Counted from the first letter of the stretch, positions 1 through 10,000 are shown. The stretch: DNA of 64,000 nt from Petrolisthes cinctipes (GCA_033782935.1 JAWQEG010000710.1:5332001-5396000), one strand, 5' to 3'. Notes: generated from the sequence alone by a model not told the origin. Program-made: numbers and translations.

Positions 1-16
1 AATTCAATATTTTGGG

Positions 17-154
17 GTCCCAGAAGCAATCTGTACAGTGCTAGAATATTTTCAAAATATAGGCTAAAAACATGCTAAAAATCGATCTTTTAGGTGCCAA
101 AAAGTCGATATCTCAAATTCAGTCCCAAAACACCCGAAAATTCGATATTTAGGA
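17..154 (+). repeat. Monomer C3 (138 bp), 29-bp plus 10-bp deletion form
   Basis: It is identical in plan to C1 but reads 'ctgtacagtgctag' where C1 reads 'ctgtacatgcctactcagtgctag', a further loss of 10 bp. This form shortens a trimer from 501 to 491 bp. It recurs through the whole window. Confidence 0.92.
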
Positions 155-241
155 GTCCCAGAAGCGATCTGTACATGCCTACTCCGTGTTAGAGTATTTT
201 CAAAATACATGCTCAAAACATACTGAAAATCGATCTTTTAG
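155..241 (+). repeat. Half-unit Y of monomer A1 (87 bp)
   Basis: The first half of the monomer, starting at the 'gtccc' anchor. It aligns with the following half-unit: the 19 bases from 165 ('cgatctgtacatgcctact') match those from 254 ('cgatatgtgcatgcatctt') at 14 positions. The dyad at 194-208 lies only in this half. Confidence 0.8.
194..208. other. Short dyad gtattttcaaaatac (A1, A2 and B1 form)
   Basis: Seven-base arms around a single C. It is present in most A and B1 monomers at the same place, about 40 bp after the anchor. It could extrude as a small hairpin or be a protein site; the sequence alone does not say which. Confidence 0.75.
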
Positions 242-331
242 GTGCACAAAAGTCGATATGTGCATGCATCTTCTGTACCCGTTTATATCTCAAATTCTGG
301 CCCTAAACACCCGAAAATTCGATATTTTGGG
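242..331 (+). repeat. Half-unit X of monomer A1 (90 bp)
   Basis: The second half, starting at 'gtgca', the counterpart of the 'gtccc' anchor. The sequence leading into each anchor is also shared: 'gaaaatcgatcttttaggtg' before this half and 'gaaaattcgatattttgggg' before the next Y half match at 17 of 20 aligned positions with one gap. The C monomer deletion removes part of this half only. Confidence 0.8.
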
Positions 332-507
332 GTCCCAGAAGCGATCTGTACATGCCTACTCCGTGTTAGAGTATTTTCAAAATTCAGGCCCAAAACATGC
401 TGAAAATCGATATTTTTGGTGCCCAAAGTCAATATGTGCATGTATCTTCTGTACCCGTTTATATCTCAAATTCAGGCTCAAAACACCCGAAAATTCAATA
501 TTTTGGG
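332..507 (+). repeat. Monomer B2 (176 bp), representative
   Basis: A long monomer with 'gcgatctg', 'aaaattcaggccc', 'atatttttggtgccc', 'aagtcaatatgtgcatgt' and 'ttcaggctcaaaac', ending in 'ttcaatattttggg'. The dyad arm is broken here: 371-385 has a T-T mismatch in the second pair. B2 normally follows A2 and precedes C. Confidence 0.93.
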
Positions 508-655
508 GTCCCAGAAGCAATCTGTACATGCCTACGTAGTGCTAGAATATTTTCAAAATATAGGCTAAAAACATGCTAAAAATCGATCTTTTAGGTGCCA
601 AAAAGTCGATATCTCAAATTCAGTCCCAAAACACCCGAAAATTCGATATTTAGGG
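508..655 (+). repeat. Monomer C1 (148 bp), 29-bp deletion form
   Basis: A short monomer with 'gcaatctg', 'gtgctagaat', the dyad 'atattttcaaaatat' at 547-561, 'aggctaaaaacatgctaaaaa' in two overlapping parts, and 'gtcgatatctcaaattc'. Compared with A and B it lacks 29 bp between 'cgatat' and 'ctcaaattc'. This copy carries the private variant 'cctacgtagtgc', shared with the copy 5737 bp downstream. It closes nearly every higher-order unit in the window. Confidence 0.93.
547..561. other. Short dyad atattttcaaaatat (C form)
   Basis: The same position as the A/B1 dyad, but the outermost G-C pair is replaced by A-T on both arms, so the seven-base symmetry is kept. Confidence 0.75.
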
Positions 656-831
656 GTCCCAGAAGCGATCTGTACATGCCTACTCCGTGTTAGAGTATTT
701 TCAAAATACATGCTCAAAACATAGTGAAAATCGATATTTTAGATGCCCAAAGTCAATATGTGCATGTATCTTCTATACCCGTTTATATCTCAAATTCTGG
801 CTCAAAACACCCGAAAATTCAATATTTTGGG
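656..831 (+). repeat. Hybrid monomer AB: A1 5' part, B1 3' part (176 bp)
   Basis: The first part is A1-like ('gcgatctg', 'actccgtgttagag', 'tacatgctcaaaac'). From 'atattttagatgccc' onward it is B1-like. The switch falls within about 20 bp around the 'tgaaaatcgat' segment shared by both parents. The hybrid is followed directly by C, so one whole monomer has been lost. Such hybrids recur at 980, 3938, 5254, 5578, 6393, 6717, 9313, 10138, 10462, 12289, 19354, 20670, 32284 and 32608, and in the second 35-mer copy. Confidence 0.88.
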
Positions 832-979
832 GTCCCAGAAGCAATCTGTACATGCCTACTCAGTGCTAGAATATTTTCAAAATATAGGCTAAAAACATGC
901 TAAAAATCGATCTTTTAGGTGCCCAAAAGTCGATATCTCAAATTCAGTCCCAAAACACCCGAAAATTCGATATTAAGGG
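656..979 (+). repeat. Dimeric higher-order unit AB-C (324 bp)
   Basis: Hybrid AB (176 bp) plus C1 (148 bp) equals the 501-bp trimer minus 177 bp. A second such dimer, with C3, follows at 980-1293. This is the product expected from unequal exchange between the A and B members of trimers. Confidence 0.88.
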
Positions 980-1470
980 GTCCCAGAAGCGATCTGTACA
1001 TGCCTACTCCGTGTTAGAGTATTTTCAAAATACATGCTCAAAACATACTGAAAATCGATATTTTAGATGCCCAAAGTCAATATTTGCATGTATCTTCTGT
1101 ACCCGTTTATATCTCAAATTCAGGCTCAAAACACCCAAAAATTCAATATTTTGGGGTCCCAGAAGCAATCTGTACAGTGCTAAAATATTTTCAAAATATA
1201 GGCTGAAAACATGCTAAAAATCGATCTTTTAGGTGCTAAAAAGTCGATATCTCAAATTCAGTCCCAAAACACCCGAAAATTCGATATTTAGGAGTCCCAG
1301 AAGCGATCTGTACATGCCTACTCCGTGTTAGAGTATTTTCAAAATACATGCTCAAAACATACTGAAAATCGATCTTTTAGGTGCTCAAAAGTCGATATGT
1401 GCATGTATCTTCAGTACCCGTTTATATCTCAAATTCAGGCTTAAAACACACGAAAATTCAATATTTTGGG

Positions 1471-1646
1471 GTCCCAGAAGCAATCTGTACATACTTACTC
1501 AGTGTTAGAGTATTTTCAAAATACAGGCCCAAAACATGCTGAAAATCGATATTTTAGATGCCCAAAGTCAATATGTGCATGTATCTTCTGTACCCGTTTA
1601 TATCTCAAATTCAGGCTCAAAACACCCGAAAATTCAATATTTTGGG
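1471..1646 (+). repeat. Monomer B1 (176 bp), representative
   Basis: A long monomer with 'gcaatctg', 'actcagtgttagag', an intact 'gtattttcaaaatac' dyad, 'aggcccaaaacatgctg' and 'atattttagatgccc'. It normally sits between A1 and C2. This copy has the variant 'tacatacttactcag', shared with the copies at 7031 and 12780. Confidence 0.92.
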
Positions 1647-1794
1647 GTCCCAGAAGCAATCTGTACATGCCTACACAGTGCTAGAATATTTTCAAAAAAT
1701 AGGCTAAAAACATGCTAAAAATCGACATTTTAGGTGCCAAAAAATCGATATCTCAAATTCAGTCCCAAAACACCCGAAAATTCGATATTTAGAG
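1647..1794 (+). repeat. Monomer C2 (148 bp), representative
   Basis: A short monomer marked by 'cctacacagtgctag', 'aaaaatcgacattttaggtg' and 'aaaaaatcgatatc', ending 'atttagag' before the next anchor. It is nearly always followed by 'gaaggtatctg', the start of an A2 monomer, so the C2-A2 junction is a reliable marker of the hexamer. This copy has 'tttcaaaaaatagg', which breaks one dyad pair. Confidence 0.92.
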
Positions 1795-1971
1795 GTCCCA
1801 GAAGGTATCTGTACATGCCTACTCCGTTTTAGAGTATTTTCAAAATACAGGCCAAAAACATTCTGAAAATCGATCTCTTAGGTGCCCAAAAGTCGATATG
1901 TGCATGCATCTTCTGTACCCGTTTATATCTCAAATTCTGGATCTAAACACCCGAAAATTCGATATTTTGGG
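1795..1971 (+). repeat. Monomer A2 (177 bp), representative
   Basis: A long monomer with 'gaaggtatctg', 'aatacaggccaaaaac', 'aggtgcccaaaagtcg', 'tgcatgcatcttctg' and an ending in 'ttcgatattttggg'. Here it carries private variants ('ccgttttagag', 'aacattctg', 'ctggatctaaac') that also mark the copies at 7355 and 13104 and tie the three super-unit copies together. Confidence 0.92.
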
Positions 1972-3789
1972 GTCCCAGAAGCGATCTGTACATGCCTACT
2001 CCGTGTTAGAGTATTTTCAAAATTCAGGCCCAAAACATGCTGAAAATCGATATTTTTGGTGCCCAAAGTCAATATGTGTATGTATCTTCTGTACCCGTTT
2101 ATATCTCAAATTCAGGCTCAAAACACCCGAAAATTCAATATTTTGGGGTCCCAGAAGCAATCTGTACATGCCTACACTGTGCTAGAATATTTTCAAAATA
2201 TAGGCTAAAAACATGCTAAAAATCGACATTTTAGGTGCCAAAAAATCGATATCTCAAATTCAGTCCCAAAACACCCGAAAATTCGATATTTAGAGGTCCC
2301 AGAAGGTATCTGTACATGCCTACTCCGTGTTAGAGTATTTTCAAAATACAGGCCAAAAACATACTGAAAATCGATCTTTTAGGTGCCCAAAAGTCGATAT
2401 GTGCATGCATCTTCTGTACTCGTTTATATCTCAAATTCTGGCCCTAAACACCCGAAAATTCGATATTTTGGGGTCCCAGAAGCGATCTGTACATGCCTAC
2501 TCCGTGTTAGAGTATTTTCAAAATTCAGGCCCAAAAACATGCTGAAAATCGATATTTTTGGTGCCCAAAGTCAATGTGTGCATGTATCTTCTGTACCCGT
2601 TTATATCTCAAATTCAGGCTCAAAACACCCGAAAATTCAATATTTTGGGGTCCCAGAAGCAATCTGTACAGTGCTAGAATATTTTCAAAATATAGGCTAA
2701 AAACATGCTAAAAATCGATCTTTTAGGTGCCAAAAAGTCGATATCTCAAATTCAGTCCCAAAACACCCGAAAATTCGATATTTAGGGGTCCCAGAAGCGA
2801 TCTGTACATGCCTAATCCGTGTTAGAGTATTTTCAAAATACATGCTCAAAACATACTGAAAATCGATCTTTTAGGTGCACAAAAGTCGATATGTGCATGC
2901 ATCTTCAGTACCCGTTTATATCTCAAATTCAGGCTCAAAACACCCGAAAATTCAATATTTTGGGGTCCCAGAAGAAATCTGTACATGCCTACTCAGTGTT
3001 AGAGTATTTTTAAAATACAGGCCCAAAACATGCTGAAAATCGATATTTTAGATGCCCAAAGTCAATATGTGCATGTATCTTCTGTACCCGTTTATATCTC
3101 AAATTCAGGCTCAAAACACCCGAAAATTCAATATTTTGGGGTCCCAGAAGCAATCTGTACATGCCTACACAGTGCTAGAATATTTTCAAAATATAGGCTA
3201 AAAACATGCTAAAAATCGACATTTTAGGTGCCAAAAAATCGATATCTCAAATTCAGTCCCAAAACACCCGAAAATTCAATATTTTGGGGTCCCAGAAGCA
3301 ATCTGTACATGCCTACTCAGTGTTAGAGTATTTTCAAAATACAGGCCCAAAACATGCTGAAAATCTTTATTTTAGATGCCCAAAGTCAATATGTGCATGT
3401 ATCTTCTGTACCCGTTTATATCTCAAATTCAGGCTCAAAACACCCGAAAATTCAATATTTTGGGGTCCCAGAAGCAATCTGTACATGCCTACACAGTGCT
3501 AGAATATTTTCAAAATATAGGCTAAAAACATGCTAAAAATCGACATTTTAGGTGCCAAAAAAGCGATATCTCAAATTCAGTCCCAAAACACCCGAAAATT
3601 CGATATTTAGAGGTCCCAGAAGGTATCTGTACATGCCTACTCCGTGTTAGAGTATTTTCAAAATACAGGCCAAAAACATACTGAAAATCGATCTTTTAGG
3701 TGCCCAAAAGTCGATATGTGCATGCATCTTCTGTACCCGTTTATATCTCAAATTCTGGCCCTAAACACCCGAAAATTCGATATTTTGGG

Positions 3790-3937
3790 GTCCCAGAAGC
3801 GATCTGTACATGCCTACTCCGTGTTAGAGTATTTTCAAAATTCAGGCTCAAAACATGCTGAAAATCGATCTTTTAGGTGCCAAAAAATCGATATCTCAAA
3901 TTCAGTCCCAAAACACCCGAAAATTCGATATTAAGGG
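3790..3937 (+). repeat. Hybrid monomer B2/C (148 bp)
   Basis: It starts as B2 ('gcgatctg', 'aaaattcaggctc', 'catgctgaaaatcgat') and ends as C ('cttttaggtgcc', 'aaaaaatcgatatctc', without the 29-bp segment, ending 'gatattaagg'). The unit A2-(B2/C) at 3613-3937 is therefore a 325-bp dimer produced by a B-C exchange rather than the commoner A-B exchange. Confidence 0.83.
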
Positions 3938-5737
3938 GTCCCAGAAGCGATCTGTACATGCCTACTCCGTGTTAGAGTATTTTCAAAATACATTCTCAAA
4001 ACATACTGAAAATCGATATTTTAGATGCCCAAAGTCAATATTTGCATGTATCTTCTGTACCCGTTTATATCTCAAATTCAGGCTCAAAACACCCGAAAAT
4101 TCAATATTTTGGGGTCCCAGAAGCAATCTGTACAGTGCTAGAATATTTTCAAAATATAGGCTAAAAACATGCAAAAAATCGATCTTTTAGGTGCCAAAAA
4201 GTCGATATCTCAAATTCAGTCCCAAAACACCCGAAAACTCGATATTTAGGGGTCCCAGAAGCGATCTGTACATGCCTACTCCGTGTTAGAGTATTTTCAA
4301 AATACATGCTCAAAACATACTGAAAATCGATCTTGTAGGTGCACAAAAGTCGATATGTGCATGCATCTTCAGTACCCGTTTATATCTCAAATTCAGGCTC
4401 AAAACACCCGAAAATTCAATATTTTGGGGTCCCAGAAGCAATCTGTACATGCCTACTCAGTGTTAGAGTATTTTCAAAATACAGGCCCAAAACATGCTGA
4501 AAATCGATATTTTAGATGCCCAAAGTCAATATGTGCATGTATCTTCTGTACCCGTTTATATCTCAAATTCAGGCTCAAAACACCCGAAAATTCAATATTT
4601 TTGGGTCCCAGAAGCAATCTGTACATGCCTACACAGTGCTAGAATATTTTCAAAATATAGGCTAAAAACATGCTAAAAATCGACATTTTAGGTGCCAAAA
4701 AATCGATATCTCAAATTCAGTCCCAAAACACCCGAAAATTCGATATTTAGAGGTCCCAGAAGGTATCTGTACATGCCTACTCCGTGTTAGAGTATTTTCA
4801 AAATACAGGCCAAAGACATACTGAAAATCGATCTTTTAGGTGCCCAAAAGTCGATATGTCCATGCATCTTCTGTACCCGTTTATACCTCAAATTCTGGCC
4901 CTAAACACCCGAAAATTCGATATTTTGGGGTCCCAGAAGCGATCTGTACATGCCTACTCCGTGTTAGAGTATTTTCAAAATTCAGGCCCAAAACATGCTG
5001 AAAATCGATATTTTTGGTGCCCAAAGTCAATATGTGCATGTATCTTCTATACCCGTTTATATCTCAAATTCAGGCTCAAAACACCCGAAAATTCAATATT
5101 TTGGGGTCCCAGAAGCAATCTGTACATGCCTACTCAGTGCTAGAATATTTTCAAAATATAGGCTAAAAACATGCGAAAAATCGATCTTTTAGGTGCCAAA
5201 AAGTCGATATCTCAAATTCAGTTCCAAAACACCCGAAAATTCGATATTTAGGGGTCCCAGAAGCGATCTGTACATGCCTACTCCGTGTTAGAGTATTTTC
5301 AAAATACATGCTCAAAACATACTGAAAATCGATATTTTAGATGCCCAAAGTCAATATGTGCATGTATCTTCTGTACCCGTTTATATCTCAAATTCAGGCT
5401 CAAAACACCCGAAAATTCAATATTTTGGGGTCCCAGAAGCAATCTGTACATGCCTACTCAGTGCTAGAATATTTTCAAAATATAGGCTAAAAACATGCTA
5501 AAAATCGATCTTTTAGGTGCCGAAAAGTCGATATCTCAAATTCAGTCCCAAAACACCCGAAAATTCGATATTAAGGGGTCCCAGAAGCGATCTGTACATG
5601 CCTACTCCGTGTTAGAGTATTTTCAAAATACATGCTCAAAACATACTGAAAATCGATATTTTAGATGCCCAAAGTCAATATTTGCATGTATCTTCTGTAC
5701 CCGTTTATATCTCAAATTCAGGCTCAAAACACCCGAA

Positions 5738-7030
5738 AATTCAATATTTTGGGGTCCCAGAAGCAATCTGTACAGTGCTAGAATATTTTCAAAATATAGG
5801 CTAAAAACATGCTAAAAATCGATCTTTTAGGTGCCAAAAAGTCGATATCTCAAATTCAGTCCCAAAACACCCGAAAATTCGATATTTAGGAGTCCCAGAA
5901 GCGATCTGTACATGCCTACTCCGTGTTAGAGTATTTTCAAAATACATGCTCAAAACATACTGAAAATCGATCTTTTAGGTGCACAAAAGTCGATATGTGC
6001 ATGCATCTTCTGTACCCGTTTATATCTCAAATTCTGGCCCTAAACACCCGAAAATTCGATATTTTGGGGTCCCAGAAGCGATCTGTACATGCCTACTCCG
6101 TGTTAGAGTATTTTCAAAATTCAGGCCCAAAACATGCTGAAAATCGATATTTTTGGTGCCCAAAGTCAATATGTGCATGTATCTTCTGTACCCGTTTATA
6201 TCTCAAATTCAGGCTCAAAACACCCGAAAATTCAATATTTTGGGGTCCCAGAAGCAATCTGTACATGCCTACGTAGTGCTAGAATATTTTCAAAATATAG
6301 GCTAAAAACATGCTAAAAATCGATCTTTTAGGTGAAAAAAAGTCGATATCTCAAATTCAGTCCCAAAACACCCGAAAATTCGATATTTAGGGGTCCCAGA
6401 AGCGATCTGTACATGCCTACTCCGTGTTCGAGTATTTTCAAAATACATGCTCAAAACATAGTGAAAATCGATATTTTAGATGCCCAAAGTCAATATGTGC
6501 ATGTATCTTCTGTACCCGTTTATATCTCAAATTCTGGCTCAAAACACCCGAAAATTCAATATTTTGGGGTCCCAGAAGCAATCTGTACATGCCTACTCAA
6601 TGCTAGAATATTTTCAAAATATAGGCTAAAAACATGCTAAAAATCGATCTTTTAGGTGCCAAAAAGTCGATATCTCAAATTCAGTCCCAAAACACCCGAA
6701 AATTCGATATTAAGGGGTCCCAGAAGCGATCTGTACATGCCTACTCCGTGTTAGAGTATTTTCAAAATACATGCTCAAAACATACTGAAAATCGATATTT
6801 TAGATGCCCAAAGTCAATATTTGCATGTATCTTCTGTACCCGTTTATATCTCAAATTCAGGCTCAAAACACCCAAAAATTCAATATTTTGGGGTCCCAGA
6901 AGCAATCTGTACAGTGCTAAAATATTTTCAAAATATAGGCTGAAAACATGCTAAAAATCGATCTTTTAGGTGCTAAAAAGTCGATATCTCAAATTCAGTC
7001 CCAAAACACCCGAAAATTCAATATTTTGGG
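5738..7030. repeat. Block 2: second copy of 1-1290
   Basis: Anchors are 5754 (C3), 5892 (A1), 6069 (B2), 6245 (C1), 6393 (AB), 6569 (C1), 6717 (AB) and 6893 (C3), each exactly 5737 bp after its counterpart. Differences from the first copy include 'ggtgaaaaaaag' near 6332, 'gtgttcgag' near 6424, 'ttctgtaccc' where copy 1 has 'ttctataccc', and 'actcaatgc' near 6595. After the last C3 the A1 monomer present in copy 1 at 1294 is missing, so the array passes straight to B1 at 7031. Confidence 0.88.
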
Positions 7031-10000
7031 GTCCCAGAAGCAATCTGTACATACTTACTCAGTGTTAGAGTATTTTCAAAATACAGGCCCAAAACATGCT
7101 GAAAATCGATATTTTAGATGCCCAAAGTCAATATGTGCATGTATCTTCTGTACCCGTTTATATCTCAAATTCAGGCTCAAAACACCCGAAAATTCAATAT
7201 TTTGGGGTCCCAGAAGCAATCTGTACATGCCTACACAGTGCTAGAATATTTTCAAAAAATAGGCTAAAAACATGCTAAAAATCGACATTTTAGGTGCCAA
7301 AAAATCGATATCTCAAATTCAGTCCCAAAACACCCGAAAATTCGATATTTAGAGGTCCCAGAAGGTATCTGTACATGCCTACTCCGTTTTAGAGTATTTT
7401 CAAAATACAGGCCAAAAACATTCTGAAAATCGATCTCTTAGGTGCCCAAAAGTCGATATGTGCATGCATCTTCTGTACCCGTTTATATCTCAAATTCTGG
7501 ATCTAAACACCCGAAAATTCGATATTTTGGGGTCCCAGAAGCGATCTGTACATGCCTACTCCGTGTTAGAGTATTTTCAAAATTCAGGCCCAAAACATGC
7601 TGAAAATCGATATTTTTGGTGCCCAAAGTCAATATGTGTATGTATCTTCTGTACCCGTTTATATCTCAAATTCAGGCTCAAAACACCCGAAAATTCAATA
7701 TTTTGGGGTCCCAGAAGCAATCTGTACATGCCTACACAGTGCTAGAATATTTTCAAAATATAGGCTAAAAACATGCTAAAAATCGACATTTTAGGTGCCA
7801 AAAAATCGATATCTCAAATTCAGTCCCAAAACACCCGAAAATTCGATATTTAGAGGTCCCAGAAGGTATCTGTACATGCCTACTCCGTGTTAGAGTATTT
7901 TCAAAATACAGGCCAAAAACATACTGAAAATCGATCTTTTAGGTGCCCAAAAGTCGATATGTGCATGCATCTTCTGTACCCGTTTATATCTCAAATTCTG
8001 GCCCTAAACACCCGAAAATTCGATATTTTGGGGTCCCAGAAGCGATCTGTACATGCCTACTCCGTGTTAGAGTATTTTCAAAATTCAGGCCCAAAAACAT
8101 GCTGAAAATCGATGTTTTTGGTGCCCAAAGTCAATATGTGCATGTATCTTCTGTACCCGTTTATATCTCAAATTCAGGCTCAAAACACCCGAAAATTCAA
8201 TATTTTGGGGTCCCAGAAGCAATCTGTACAGTGCTAGAATATTTTCAAAATATAGGCTAAAAACATGCTAAAAATCGATCTTTTAGGTGCCAAAAAGTCG
8301 ATATCTCAAATTCAGTCCCAAAACACCCGAAAATTCGATATTTAGGGGTCCCAGAAGCGATCTGTACATGCCTAATCCGTGTTAGAGTATTTTCAAAATA
8401 CATGCTCAAAACATACTGAAAATCGATCTTTTAGGTGCACAAAAGTCGATATGTGCATGCATCTTCAGTACCCGTTTATATCTCAAATTCAGGCTCAAAA
8501 CACCCGAAAATTCAATATTTTGGGGTCCCAGAAGCAATCTGTACATGCCTACACAGTGCTAGAATATTTTCAAAATATAGGCTAAAAACATGCTAAAAAT
8601 CGACATTTTAGGTGCCAAAAAATCGATATCTCAAATTCAGTCCCAAAACACGCGAAAGTTCGATATTTAGAGGTCCCAGAAGGTATCTGTACATGCCTAC
8701 TCCGTGTTAGAGTATTTTCAAAATACAGGCCAAAAACATACTGAAAATCGATCTTTTAGGTGCCCAAAAGTCGATATGTGCATGCATCTTCTGTACCCGT
8801 TTATATCTCAAATTCAGGCTCAAAACACCCGAAAATTCAATATTTTGGGGTCCCAGAAGCAATCTGTACATGCCTACACAGTGCTAGAATATTTTCAAAA
8901 TATAGGCTAAAAACATGCTAAAAATCGACATTTTAGGTGCCAAAAAAACGATATCTCAAATTCAGTCCCAAAACACCCGAAAATTCGATATTTAGGGGTC
9001 CCAGAAGCGATCTGTACATGCCTACTCCGTGTTAGAGTATTTTCAAAATACAGGCCAAAAACATACTGAAAATCGATCTTTTAGGTGCCCAAAAGTCGAT
9101 ATGTGCATGCATCTTCTGTACCCGTTTATATCTCAAATTCTGGCCCTAAATTCCCGAAAATTCGATATTTTGGGGTCCCAGAAGCGATCTGTACAGTGCT
9201 AGAATATTTTCAAAATATAGGCTAAAAACATGCTAAAAATCGATCTTTTAGGTGCCAAAAAGTCGATATCTCAAATTCAGTCCCAAAACACCCGAAAATT
9301 CGATATTTAGGGGTCCCAGAAGCGATCTGTACATGCCTACTCTGTGTTAGAGTATTTTCAAAATACATGCTCAAAACATACTGAAAATCGATATTTTAGA
9401 TGCCCAAAGTCAATATGTGCATGTATCTTCTGTACCCGTTTATATCTCAAATTCATGCTCAAAACTCCCGAAAATTCGATATTTTGGGGTCCCAGAAGCA
9501 ATCTGTACATGCCTACACAGTGCTAGAATATTTTCAAAATATAGGCTAAAAACATGCTAAAAATCGACATTTTAGGTGCCAAAAAATCGATATCTCAAAT
9601 TCAGTCCCAAAACACCCGAAAATTCGATATTTAGAGGTCCCAGAAGGTATCTGTACATGCCTACTCCGTGTTAGAGTATTTTCAAAATACAGGGCAAAAA
9701 CATACTGAAAATCGATCTTTTAGGTGCCCAAAAGTCGATATGTGCATGCATCTTCTGTACCCGTTTATATCTCAAATTCTGGCCCTAAACACCCGAAAAT
9801 TCGATATTTTGGGGTCCCAGAAGCGATCTGTACATGCCTACTCCGTGTTAGAGTATTCTCAAAATTCAGGCTCAAAACATGCTGAAAATCGATATTTTTG
9901 GTGCCCAAAGTCAATATGTGCATGTATCTTCTGTACCCGTTTATATCTCAAATTCAGGCTCAAAACACCCGAAAATTCAATATTTTGGGGTCCCAGAAGC

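Larger units (their letters stand above)
155..331 (+). repeat. Monomer A1 (177 bp), representative
   Basis: A long monomer running from one 'gtccc' anchor to the next. Diagnostic features are 'gcgatctg' after the anchor, 'actccgtgttagag', the dyad 'gtattttcaaaatac' at 194-208, 'catgctcaaaacatactg', 'aggtgcacaaaagtcgatatg' and the self-complementary 'tgcatgca' in the second half. Many other A1 copies read 'cttcagtaccc' where this one reads 'cttctgtaccc'. A1 normally precedes B1; here it precedes B2, which already shows shuffling between the two trimer types. Confidence 0.93.
1..5737. repeat. Block 1: mixed trimers, dimers and hybrid monomers (35 monomers from 17 to 5753)
   Basis: Anchors run 17, 155, 332, 508, 656, 832, 980, 1156, 1294, 1471, 1647, 1795, 1972, 2148, 2296, 2473, 2650, 2788, 2965, 3141, 3289, 3465, 3613, 3790, 3938, 4114, 4252, 4429, 4605, 4753, 4930, 5106, 5254, 5430 and 5578. 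The span to the next equivalent anchor at 5754 is 5737 bp. Positions 1-1290 recur at 5738-7020. Positions 1466-2990 recur at 7026-8550 and again at 12775-14300. Positions 3860-5430 recur near 19270-20850. A C-to-B1 junction without an A lies at 3289. Confidence 0.9.

Noticed and set aside
253..260. Frequent CGATA and ATCGAT words as insulator-type (BEAF/DREF) sites
   Set aside because: The words come with the monomer consensus, and the host is not known to be an insect. There is no independent support.
280..296. TATA-like 'gtttatatctc' in each long monomer as a promoter
   Set aside because: An AT-rich motif repeated in every long monomer, with no start site, gene or other promoter element near it.
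3983..4174. Minus-strand frames of about 60-74 codons
   Set aside because: They recur at fixed offsets with the satellite and arise in the complement of the same monomers. There is no start context, splice signal or domain.
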